A stretch of 64,000 nt of DNA from Bacteroidota bacterium. Lineage in GTDB: Bacteria; Bacteroidota; Bacteroidia; AKYH767-A; 2013-40CM-41-45. The stretch covers positions 496,001-560,000 of the forward strand of contig JADJFC010000001.1 of assembly GCA_016708785.1 (NCBI GenBank), written 5' to 3'. Below are positions 45,766 through 54,670 of the stretch, in pieces. A program made the translations under genes and the position numbers. The notes under the pieces are model-generated. The model was not told where the DNA came from. It did not search any database and was given only the letters and a program-made list of their open reading frames with translations. Position 1 is the stretch's first letter, and each line of letters opens with the position of its first letter.

Positions 45766-45852
45766 TGTTTACAAAAATACTCTTTTTGCCTCCAAAATGC
45801 CTATTAAACCTGAAAAGTAGTAGACATTTATTAACACCCCATTAAAAAAACC

Positions 45853-45860
45853 TATTTTCG
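45853..45860 (+). promoter_or_regulatory. Possible -7 box (TATTTTCG)
   Basis: TATTTTCG is one base off TAnnTTTG and ends eight bases before the glycosyltransferase ATG, which would give a very short leader. Confidence 0.35.
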
Positions 45861-45868
45861 CCAACAAA

Positions 45869-46996
45869 ATGAAAATCGCCGTCAATACAAGAATGCTCCT
45901 AAAGGGCAAAATGGAAGGCATAGGTTACTTTACCTATGAAAGCTTCCGGCGTATTGTCAAGGCTCATCCTGAACATGAGTTTATTTTCATTTTTGACCGG
46001 CCTTATGATGAGTCCTTCATTTTTTCAGAAAATATCACTCCTGTAGTTGCATCTCCACCTGCCCGACATCCTTTACTTTGGTATCTTTGGTATGAACATT
46101 CTTTACCCCGAGTTTTCAAAAAAACAAAAGCAGATCTCTTTATAGGCACTGACGGTTACTTATCTGTCGCTTCTAAAATAAAAACGCTTTCTGTCTTTCA
46201 TGATATCAATTTCGAACATTATCCGGAGGACGTACCATTTTTCAACCGGCTTTTTTACCGACACTACTTCCCCATTTATGCACAAACAGCTGCACGCATT
46301 GCAGCTGTTTCTGAGTTCACAAAGAACGATGTAGTAGAAAAGTACAAAATTGATGCGAGAAAAATTGACATTGTTTATAATGGAGTATCTGAGCAGTTCA
46401 ATCCGCTTTCCGCTGCTGAAATTACACAAGTGAGAAATAAGTTCACGCAGGGACAACCTTATTTTCTGTTTGTTGGTTCACTTCATCAAAGAAAGAATAT
46501 TTCAAACATGCTCAAAGCTTTCGATGAATATAAAAAGTCTGCCTCTTCACCTGTAAAAATGGTGCTTGCAGGCGCCAAACGTTGGTGGACGGATGAAATG
46601 GAAAAGACATTAGAACAGATGCAATTCAAATCGGATGTGATTTTCACCGGACGTGTCAACTTTGATGACCTATGCAGGATCACTGCCGGCGCACTTGCCA
46701 TGACCTATGTTTCGACTTTTGAAGGCTTCGGCATTCCAATTATTGAAGCAATGAGATCAGGCGTACCTGTTATCACATCCAATGTTACTTCTATGCCTGA
46801 AGTTGCCGGCAATGCAGCTTTACTTTGCGACCCATTTTCAGTTAGCTCAATAGCTGAGAGCATGATGAAAATTGCCAACGATGAGCAACTTAGAAAAACG
46901 TTGATTGAAGCCGGATTAAAAAGGCAAAACGATTTTTCATGGGACAAAACAGCTGTTCAGCTGTGGAATTCGATTGAAAAAACTATTTCTTCCTAA
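45869..46996 (+). CDS. Glycosyltransferase family 4 protein
   Basis: 375 residues with two Rossmann-like domains. The N-terminal domain begins MKIAVNTRMLLKGKMEGIGYF; the C-terminal donor domain has PYFLFVGSLHQRKNISNMLKAF and the GT4 signature FEGFGIPIIEAMRSG, with the usual Glu pair. Transfers a sugar from a nucleotide-sugar to an envelope glycan, fitting the polysaccharide genes before it. Donor and acceptor are not evident. Confidence 0.93.
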   Translation: MKIAVNTRMLLKGKMEGIGYFTYESFRRIVKAHPEHEFIFIFDRPYDESFIFSENITPVVASPPARHPLLWYLWYEHSLPRVFKKTKADLFIGTDGYLSVASKIKTLSVFHDINFEHYPEDVPFFNRLFYRHYFPIYAQTAARIAAVSEFTKNDVVEKYKIDARKIDIVYNGVSEQFNPLSAAEITQVRNKFTQGQPYFLFVGSLHQRKNISNMLKAFDEYKKSASSPVKMVLAGAKRWWTDEMEKTLEQMQFKSDVIFTGRVNFDDLCRITAGALAMTYVSTFEGFGIPIIEAMRSGVPVITSNVTSMPEVAGNAALLCDPFSVSSIAESMMKIANDEQLRKTLIEAGLKRQNDFSWDKTAVQLWNSIEKTISS

Positions 46997-47048
46997 ATGC
47001 AAATTGATTTAAGAATTAGTATAATTTTATCCTCATTCGACAACATTC

Positions 47049-47663
47049 ATGCTGCTACCTTATCACCAGACATACTTACTTGAAACCGGTTGCGATGAAG
47101 CCGGACGTGGTTGTCTGGCAGGACCAGTTTATGCAGCAGCAGTAATTTTACCTCCCGATTTCTACCATCCTTTACTAAATGATTCAAAAAAGTTAACCGA
47201 GGCTCAAAGGTATTTTCTCAGACCTATCATTGAAAAAGAAGCCATTGACCATGCAGTTGGATTTGCTACACATGAGGAAGTTGACAAAATTAATATCCTG
47301 AATGCATCCTTTCTTTCAATGCATAGAGCAATTTCCAAATTGAAACACCCACCTGAACTGTTGTTGATTGATGGCAATCGCTTTAAAAAGTATCCGGGTA
47401 CCGAGCATAAATGCATTATTGGTGGCGATGGGATCTATGCTTCAATTGCTGCAGCTTCCGTCCTTGCGAAAACATATCGAGACGACTATATGCTAGAGCT
47501 GCATAACAAATACCCGCAATATAATTGGAATGCCAATAAAGGTTATGGCACCCTCTCGCATAGAAATGCAGTATCTGAGTACGGTCTCTCTCCTTTTCAC
47601 CGTAAAACATTCAGAATTTTACCGTCTCAACTAACGATAGAATTTAACAATGCCTCGTTATAA
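47049..47663 (+). CDS. rnhB: Ribonuclease HII
   Basis: Removes RNA from RNA/DNA hybrids, including single ribonucleotides in DNA. The DEAGRG motif (Asp16, Glu17) and the Asp in LLLIDGNRF are the metal ligands; SIAAASVLAKTYRDDYM and NKGYGTLSHRNAVSEYGLSPFHRKTF complete the family pattern. 204 residues, normal. It follows the glycosyltransferase by 52 bases. Confidence 0.97.
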   Translation: MLLPYHQTYLLETGCDEAGRGCLAGPVYAAAVILPPDFYHPLLNDSKKLTEAQRYFLRPIIEKEAIDHAVGFATHEEVDKINILNASFLSMHRAISKLKHPPELLLIDGNRFKKYPGTEHKCIIGGDGIYASIAAASVLAKTYRDDYMLELHNKYPQYNWNANKGYGTLSHRNAVSEYGLSPFHRKTFRILPSQLTIEFNNASL

Positions 47664-47717
47664 CATAGGTAAAAACAACTGCCGGCACCCCCTTCTTAAG
47701 TGTATTTTGCAGTAATT

Positions 47718-50412
47718 ATGAAAAGAATTATTGTAAGCTCAATTATTGCCCTTATTGTTTTGATCCTGGCCGCAACAGGATATTATTATTCGCAAAAATA
47801 TGCTGTAATCCATAGTAATCCAATTGATGCTATTCCGACCGATGCTGCCTGGTTTATAGAATTAAAGAATTCTTCTGATGGCATCAATCAGCTTTCTAAA
47901 ACTGACTTCTTTAGGTCGTTGAGTAAAGATTCATCGTTTGCAGTTATTAAAAAGAATTTTCTTTGGTTAGACTCCATTTCTAAAACTGAAGATCTGGCCA
48001 CAGAGATCTGGTCGAAGCAAAAACTTTTCATTTCAGCGCACCCTACTAAAGCAACTGACTTTGATCTATTATACACTTGCAATTTGCCTAGAGGGAAATC
48101 TGCTAATGATATTAATTCAATAATAGAAGACCTGACAGATAAAGATTACATGAAAGCAGAACGCGAATATGAAGATGTTAGAATTCACGAATTGACAAAA
48201 AACAATGAATCAGTATTTACTTATGCCATCTCTAAAGGAGTATTTATTTTCAGTCGTACATCTTTCCTTGTGGAAGATGCAATACGACAATTAAAATCCG
48301 GAATTTCATTCAACAAAACAAAAACATTTACAAAAACAGGAACAAAATTCGGAGCTGATGAATCCATTTTGCTTTTCGTAAATCATTATGGTTTGCATGA
48401 TATGCTTACAGGATATATTAGTTCGGATCGAAATGGTTTTTTGGAATCGATCAATAACATTTGTCGATGGTCCAGACTTTCGTTCAAATTAGAAAAAAAC
48501 TCTGTTCTTTTCAACGGCCTTAGCTCATCGCAAGACACTACAGACCTCTTTTCTTCAATTCGAAACCAAACAACTGTAAATTCACATAGTGCTGCAATTG
48601 CACCGGCGCGTACTGCATTTCTTTTCAATTTCAGTGTTTCAAACATAGAACAATGCCTAAACAAGCTTAGGACAAATGGCAGATTTTTTATTCCACAAGA
48701 AAGTGCTGCGAAATTAATTGACAGTCTTGATCAAAAGTACAAATTCAACTTGCGAAAATTAATGACCTCATGGAATAAGAAAGAAATCGCTTTGGCAATT
48801 ACTGAGCCAGGCAGTATGAATCTTGAAAACAACACCTATGCATTTATCAGAACTGAAAACACTGCAGAAGCAATAGATGCACTTCAAGAAATTCAAACTG
48901 CAACAGGCAAGCTAAAAGGGATTGAAAAATATCGTTCACACACAATAAGTAATTTTAATCTTAATGCCATTGTCCCTTTGTTTTATGGAAATATGTTCAT
49001 CGATATTCAGCAATCTTACTTTACAACTGTAAAAGATTTTGTCGTCTTTGCCAATAGTCCATCGATTTTAAAAAGTCTTATTGATGATTTTGAAGATAAA
49101 AAAGTACTTGACAAAGAATCTGATTATTTGTCGCATCTGACACGTTCAATATTAAATTCACAAATCAACATTTACTTTAATTTACAAAGGGGAACTAACA
49201 TACTTCGCTCCTTATCGAATGAAGATATTTCATTGAAGCTGATCAACGATGGAATTTTCAAAAAAACGGTTCAGTCACTTGCCATTTCGATTTCAACAAA
49301 AAATGATCTGGCAACATCGGTTGGCCGTTTTGATTTCTCAGGAAAAATTTCCAAAGAGATTCACCTGTTATGGTCTTCTCAACTGGATACAACTCCTGCT
49401 ACACCACCATATGTAATTGTAAATGGTGAAAATAAGTTTATTGCGATTCAGGACAATGATTTAAACTTGAATTTATTTAACGATGCAGGTCGTTTGCTTT
49501 GGAAAAAGCACCTGGGAGAAAAAGTATTGAGTAAGATCTATTACATGGATCAGTATAACAATGGTGAATGTCAAATGATTTTCAATACCACAAATAAGCT
49601 TTACCTGATCGACACCAAAGGTGACTCAATTAGTAATTTTCCTATTCGTTTACCGGCACCGGCAACAACCGGTTGTCTGGTAAAAGATTTTGACGGCTTC
49701 AAAAATTTGAAATATATGTAGCTTGTCAAAATGGAACAATTTATGCTTATGAGATCAGTGGGAAACCATTGACACAATGGATTACCAAACAATCCGTATT
49801 TGGCATCGATCAACCATTCATTCCTATCCGTCACAACAACACAGATTACATTTATGGATATGGAAATAAAAACCATTATATCATTGACAGAAAAGGCAAG
49901 ATCGTAAAACTTAAATCACCGGAAGCAGACATTAAAAAATCTATTGCCGCTTTTTCTGATTCAGGAAAAAAATGTATTCTTTACATATTGGATATTTCCG
50001 GCAAAATCTATTCAGTAGATCCGTCTTTGACAAGTGAAATAATCGCGCTCAATCTATCAGACACGATAACTGACATATCATCATATGGCGATCTGTTAAA
50101 TGATAAAATAGTGATGTTAGGTAGAAATAAACTCTATGACTATTTAACAGCAAATGAAATAAAACCATTTCCGAATTCCAGCTTGACGAAAAACTTCAAT
50201 TTGTAAATCAAATTAACTTTTCTGAAAGAACAGGAATGACTGATAAGAAACAAAATAAATTTTACCTGCTTTCTTCTAATTCATCAATTGAAGATGGTTA
50301 CCCGGTTTGGGGAAGTTCTGATTTCAGTATGATGACAAGCGACGACAATACAGCAAAATCATACATCGTCATTACAGATTCTAATGGCGTACTGTATGTT
50401 TATAGTGAATAA
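47718..50412 (+). CDS. Large DUF3352-like membrane-anchored protein (two apparent frameshifts)
   Basis: Start ATG at 47718, giving an N-terminal TM (IVSSIIALIVLILAATGYYY); an in-frame upstream ATG at 47700 adds only six residues. The first ~650 residues follow the pattern of Bacteroidota DUF3352-type proteins (AWFIELKNSSDGINQLSKTDFFRSL). Two single-base losses break the frame: near 49711-49716 an A is missing in TTGAAATATATG, and near 50171 a T in CATTTCCGAATT; both repaired, the protein has 898 residues ending in VLYVYSE. The last part has propeller-like strands (CQNGTIYAYEISGKPLTQW, DSNGVLYVY). Function unknown; probably periplasmic or surface. It precedes a lipoprotein and an OmpA-like protein. 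Confidence 0.8.
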
Positions 50413-50464
50413 TAGCTCAACCAGGATACATTTCGTGCGTAACAGGAAGTAAAAAACGTACGAA

Positions 50465-52056
50465 ATGCGCAAATTTATTCTTTTTTCCCTGTTTGGAGTG
50501 ATTCTTTTGATTCAAGCCTGTGTGAAAGACAATGACTTCGAATTTGACAAAATTGCATCTGCAAACTGGAATCCGGACCTTGCTGTTCCTTTGATTCATA
50601 CTGAAATGTCAATTCAAGATATAATTGGCACAACTGAATCAGACATTTTTTCAGTCGACTCCAATCATCTTGTTTCTCTAATATATCGTGGAAATATTTA
50701 TTCCATGTCGGGATCCGGATTTCTTTCCATGGTAGACCAAAATGACAATACGCCATTTACAATAAATACAGGCGATAGCATTGCATTATTGCTACTAATT
50801 CGCTTTCGAAAACAATTCCGAAAATTGTCCCTTTCATTTTTCCGGGTGGTCAAATAATAGATTCTCTCTATTTCAAAACAGGCACACTCGAAATCAGAAT
50901 AACCTCAACAGTGCCACATTCAGGAACTCTTAACGTCTCAATACCAGACATGTTAGAAAATGGTTATCCGTTCAACTTCAATGTTCCATTCTATGCGTGT
51001 ACCGGTACACAGATAATCAAAATCGACAGTACTTCTTTAATTGGAAACTCACTTGATCTAACTTCTACCGGAATGCCCGGTATATTCCACATTAATTACA
51101 CTGCAACATTCAATAATTCCAGTTCAGCTACTGCTCTTACAAATAAGAATTTTGTAGTGGAATCGAATTTTACGAATATTAATTTCTCAAGTATTTTTGG
51201 CAATTTGGGTTCAACTGTAATGAATATGGATGAGGATTCTTCCCAAATCACATTGTTCGACAATTTTCAAAACGGAGAACTATTTTTTGAAGATCCGAAA
51301 TTGACATTCACAATTACTAATTCTATTGGGATGCCTATCGATGCACATTTAGCTTCGTTTAATATTATAACAAAATCCGGTACAACTATTCCAATCTCAG
51401 GTGGCATACCTGATCCATTGCCGGTTAGTTATCCAACACAAGCCGGGCAATTTGCAACAAGCAGTTTCATCCTCGACAAATCAAACAGTAATATTCAGGA
51501 AATTATTTCAGAGGCTCCTCAGTATTTTGTCTATTCACTAAATGCTACAAGTAATGTTCCAAGTGTTCCATTTAATTTTCTGACAGACAGCAGTCAGCTA
51601 AAAGCTGACATCATGATTGATTTTCCACTACGTGGATATGCAAGTGGATTTTTGATCAGCGATACTGTAGAATTTGAACTTCAAAACATCGAAGGGATCG
51701 ATTCTGCAACATTCAGAATTAATGTAGACAATGGTTTTCCTGCATCTGCATATACACAGATCTATTTTGCAGATTCAAATTATGTCGTTCTAGATTCAAT
51801 GCTGATTAATCCATCCGCATTATTAGTAGAATCTGCACAGGTTGATGCAAATGGAAAAGTAACACAACCTACACATAAAATGATTGACGAACCTTTCAGT
51901 AAATTAAGATTAAATCATTTATTCACAGCAAAGAAATTACTGATCGTATCAGTTATTGATACGAAAGATGCTCCAAATTCTTTAATTGAGATCTACGACT
52001 ATTACAAAATGGATGTAAAGATCGGTGTACGGGCATCCTATAATTTGAAATTTTAA
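50465..52056 (+). CDS. Surface lipoprotein, unknown (one apparent frameshift)
   Basis: 530 residues when repaired. A lipoprotein signal leads to Cys19 in LLIQAC. The frame breaks near 50784 (an A lost in AGCATTGCATTATTG); with it restored the sequence runs IAIIATNSLSKTIPKIVPFIFPGGQ into the second part. The mature protein is rich in beta strands and Ser/Thr, with no known catalytic motif. It lies between the DUF3352-like gene and the OmpA-family gene with short gaps (52 and 23 bases), which suggests one operon for an outer-membrane complex. Confidence 0.78.
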
Positions 52057-52079
52057 TTTCTAGAAGCAATTTAAAAGTT

Positions 52080-53993
52080 ATGAGAAAAATAATTATTCTG
52101 CTATACCTCTCTCTGATGGTCACCATTTCTTCTGCACAGCAGGACCTGACCATGTATAATATGAATATAGTCGGAGAGTCTATTGAGGTGAATCCATCAC
52201 TGATGCCGGAATATAAAGGATACTTTGGTCTGCCGGGAATCAGTTACAACTACTTTTTATTTAGTAATAATAGTTTTACGTATCGCGATTTCCACCAGGT
52301 GAGGTCTGACGATTCTACGGAAATCAATATCGACAATGCAGTAAGTAAACTTGACAAAAAGAATTTCCTCACAACACAAGCAAGGATCAATTTGATTGGA
52401 TTCGGTTTTCATATAAACAAGAATTACTTCACAGGAAATATTACAGAGAGAGTAATTTTCAATTTTGTATTTCCAAAAGAATTATTGGAACTACTGAATC
52501 AGGGAAATGGCCCCTTCATTGGCCAAACTCTCGACTTTAGCAATATGGGTTTTGACGGTACACATTTTAGAGAATATACTCTTGGTTGGGCTAGAGAAGT
52601 AAATAAAAAATTGACTTTAGGGGTTCGATTAAAGTACCTATATGGTATGGAAAACTATAGTTCAAATGTAGGAGATCTTACTCTTACTACAGATGCGAAT
52701 GATTATGGATTAACTACGAATACAAATATCACGATCAATTCTTCTACGCCATCAAATCATGCTGATAGTTACGAGCAATTTGACGGACTTGGCTGGGGTA
52801 CATACATCAGCAGTTTGAACAACAAGGGATTTGGTGGTGATTTTGGCGCAACTTACAAATTAAATGATAAGTGGTCAATTAATGCAAGTGTGTTGGATCT
52901 GGGATATATAACTTGGAAAAACGATGTTAAAAATTATGTTACCAATGCAGGGACATATTATTTTGACGGCATTGATGTCTCAGAATTTGTCAGCGACAGT
53001 TCTGAGAGCGGCAATGGCACACTCGATTCATTAAGTAATACTTTTGAAACAGTAGAGACGTATAATTCATATACAACCTACCTGCCTACTCATGCTTACC
53101 TCACTACCAATTATAAAATTAACGATAAAAGTTCAGCGTCAGCATTGTTGCATGCAACATTTTTCAAGAATACAATTCAACCGACATTCACATTAGGATA
53201 CAATTTAAAAGTTGGAAGGCACTTAAGTGTAGCAACAAATTACTCTTATATTAACCAGAACTTTAATAACATTGGGTTGGGGCTTGCAATTAATGCCGGT
53301 CCTGTTCAGTATTTCGCTACAACCGACAATATTATTGGTGCGCTGGATCCATTGTCAAATAATACTGCGCACGTACATTTTGGACTCAATTTAATTTTTG
53401 GAAAACCAAAAAAAGAAAAAGTGATCAAACAAGAGAAAGCTATAAAGAAGGAGAAAATTGCTGAGAAACCTGTTGAAAAAGCAGTAGTGAAACCTGTTGA
53501 GAAACCCGTCGAAAAAGCAGTAGTGAAACCTGTTGAAAAACTTGTCGAAAAAGTCATACCTAAACAAGATGCAAATAAAGCCGGAATTGCAAAAGAAAAA
53601 TCAGCCGCCCCTATTCGTCCGGTAGTAAACATACCGACAAAAGAAGACATGCAAATCATTTTGAAAGTCTTTAATAATCTTGAATTTGAAAACGGCAAAT
53701 CAGTCATTACGGTAAGTAGTTATCCTTCACTTGACGAACTTGTCAATTTGATGAAGAAAAAAACCGGATACATATTATTTATAGATGGCCACACGGACAA
53801 CGTAGGAAGTGCTGAATCAAATTTGAAACTATCACAAGACCGAGCTGATTCCGTTAAAAAATATATCACTGAAAAAGGTGTTGATGGAAAACGCATTACA
53901 GCAATGGGATTTGGAATGAGCAGACCGGTTCTACCTAACAGTACGCCGGAAGGCCGGAAGAAGAATCGCAGGGTGGAATTGCAAATACAGTAG
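52080..53993 (+). CDS. OmpA-family protein with DUF5723-type barrel
   Basis: 637 residues. Signal peptide to about SSAQ (residue 19). Residues ~20-440 match the Bacteroidota DUF5723 outer-membrane barrel type (DLTMYNMNIVGESIEVNPS, GFGFHINKNYFTGNITERV). A Lys/Val/Glu/Pro-rich linker follows (~441-510; KPVEKAVVKPVEKPVEK, in imperfect repeats), then a peptidoglycan-binding OmpA C-terminal domain (~520-637: YILFIDGHTDNVGSAESNLKLSQDRADSVK). The charged linker probably spans the periplasm. It would tie the outer membrane to the cell wall. Confidence 0.93.
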   Translation: MRKIIILLYLSLMVTISSAQQDLTMYNMNIVGESIEVNPSLMPEYKGYFGLPGISYNYFLFSNNSFTYRDFHQVRSDDSTEINIDNAVSKLDKKNFLTTQARINLIGFGFHINKNYFTGNITERVIFNFVFPKELLELLNQGNGPFIGQTLDFSNMGFDGTHFREYTLGWAREVNKKLTLGVRLKYLYGMENYSSNVGDLTLTTDANDYGLTTNTNITINSSTPSNHADSYEQFDGLGWGTYISSLNNKGFGGDFGATYKLNDKWSINASVLDLGYITWKNDVKNYVTNAGTYYFDGIDVSEFVSDSSESGNGTLDSLSNTFETVETYNSYTTYLPTHAYLTTNYKINDKSSASALLHATFFKNTIQPTFTLGYNLKVGRHLSVATNYSYINQNFNNIGLGLAINAGPVQYFATTDNIIGALDPLSNNTAHVHFGLNLIFGKPKKEKVIKQEKAIKKEKIAEKPVEKAVVKPVEKPVEKAVVKPVEKLVEKVIPKQDANKAGIAKEKSAAPIRPVVNIPTKEDMQIILKVFNNLEFENGKSVITVSSYPSLDELVNLMKKKTGYILFIDGHTDNVGSAESNLKLSQDRADSVKKYITEKGVDGKRITAMGFGMSRPVLPNSTPEGRKKNRRVELQIQ

Positions 53994-54014
53994 TCTAGGA
54001 GGCTCTAAATTAAA

Positions 54015-54087
54015 AGGTCAAAGGTCAAGGGTCAAAGGTAAATTAGCGCTTACAGCTACATAACCTTTGACCCTTGACCTTTGACCT
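54015..54087. repeat. Word hairpin built of GGTCAAAGGTCAAGG units, perfect 25-bp stem
   Basis: Left arm 54015-54039 and right arm 54063-54087 are exact reverse complements over 25 bases, with a 23-base loop. Each arm is itself made of GGTCAAA/GGTCAAG words. It lies between convergent genes (OmpA-like + and cytochrome c -). Confidence 0.95.
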
Positions 54088-54093
54088 ATTTAC

Positions 54094-54570
54094 TTAGTGC
54101 CTTCTCAAAAACTCCAATACACTCCTCGCCTCTTCAATGGTCAAGTTATTATCGAGCATTTGGGAATAGTAGATACTTAAAAGTTCCTTTGCCATTGAGT
54201 CTTTCTGAGTCATTTCCATTGGATTTAGAATCATATTCATAACCCATTCCGGTCGGCGACGGGTGGTTACCTCCGCTAGTCCCGGACCAATGCCTTTTTC
54301 ATTACTCAATTTATGGCAGCTGGTGCATTTAGCGTTGAAAATCACCTTTCCTTCTTCAACCAATTTATTGTCAATATCGGGATTCAGTGCTAAATCACTA
54401 ATTGGACCGACACCTTTACCATCGTAATATTTATTTTCGATTCGATCCACAGAATCATTTTTTGTAGAAGATTTTTTATCAGAATCTCCACCACAGGAGG
54501 TGAAGAAAACGGCAGAAACTAATACTCCAAATACTTGTACTATTATAAGATTAAGGCTAAATTTACACAT
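54094..54570 (-). CDS. Lipoprotein c-type cytochrome
   Basis: 158 residues. Lipobox with Cys26 in FFTSC, a polar charged linker (~27-65), then one cytochrome c domain with heme site CTSCH (82-86) and a candidate axial Met in NPMEMTQKD. Small soluble electron carriers of this type occur in Bacteroidota respiratory chains. The partner is unknown; the DsbD-type protein may support heme attachment. Confidence 0.9.
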   Translation of the reverse strand: MCKFSLNLIIVQVFGVLVSAVFFTSCGGDSDKKSSTKNDSVDRIENKYYDGKGVGPISDLALNPDIDNKLVEEGKVIFNAKCTSCHKLSNEKGIGPGLAEVTTRRRPEWVMNMILNPMEMTQKDSMAKELLSIYYSQMLDNNLTIEEARSVLEFLRRH

Positions 54571-54670
54571 GTGTAAGATATTTATCAGGTCAAAAGTATC
54601 AGAATCCTAGCATCTTCACAGAAGTGAACCAAATTATTTACATCTTATAAATCAGGGCTTTTCCTAAACT

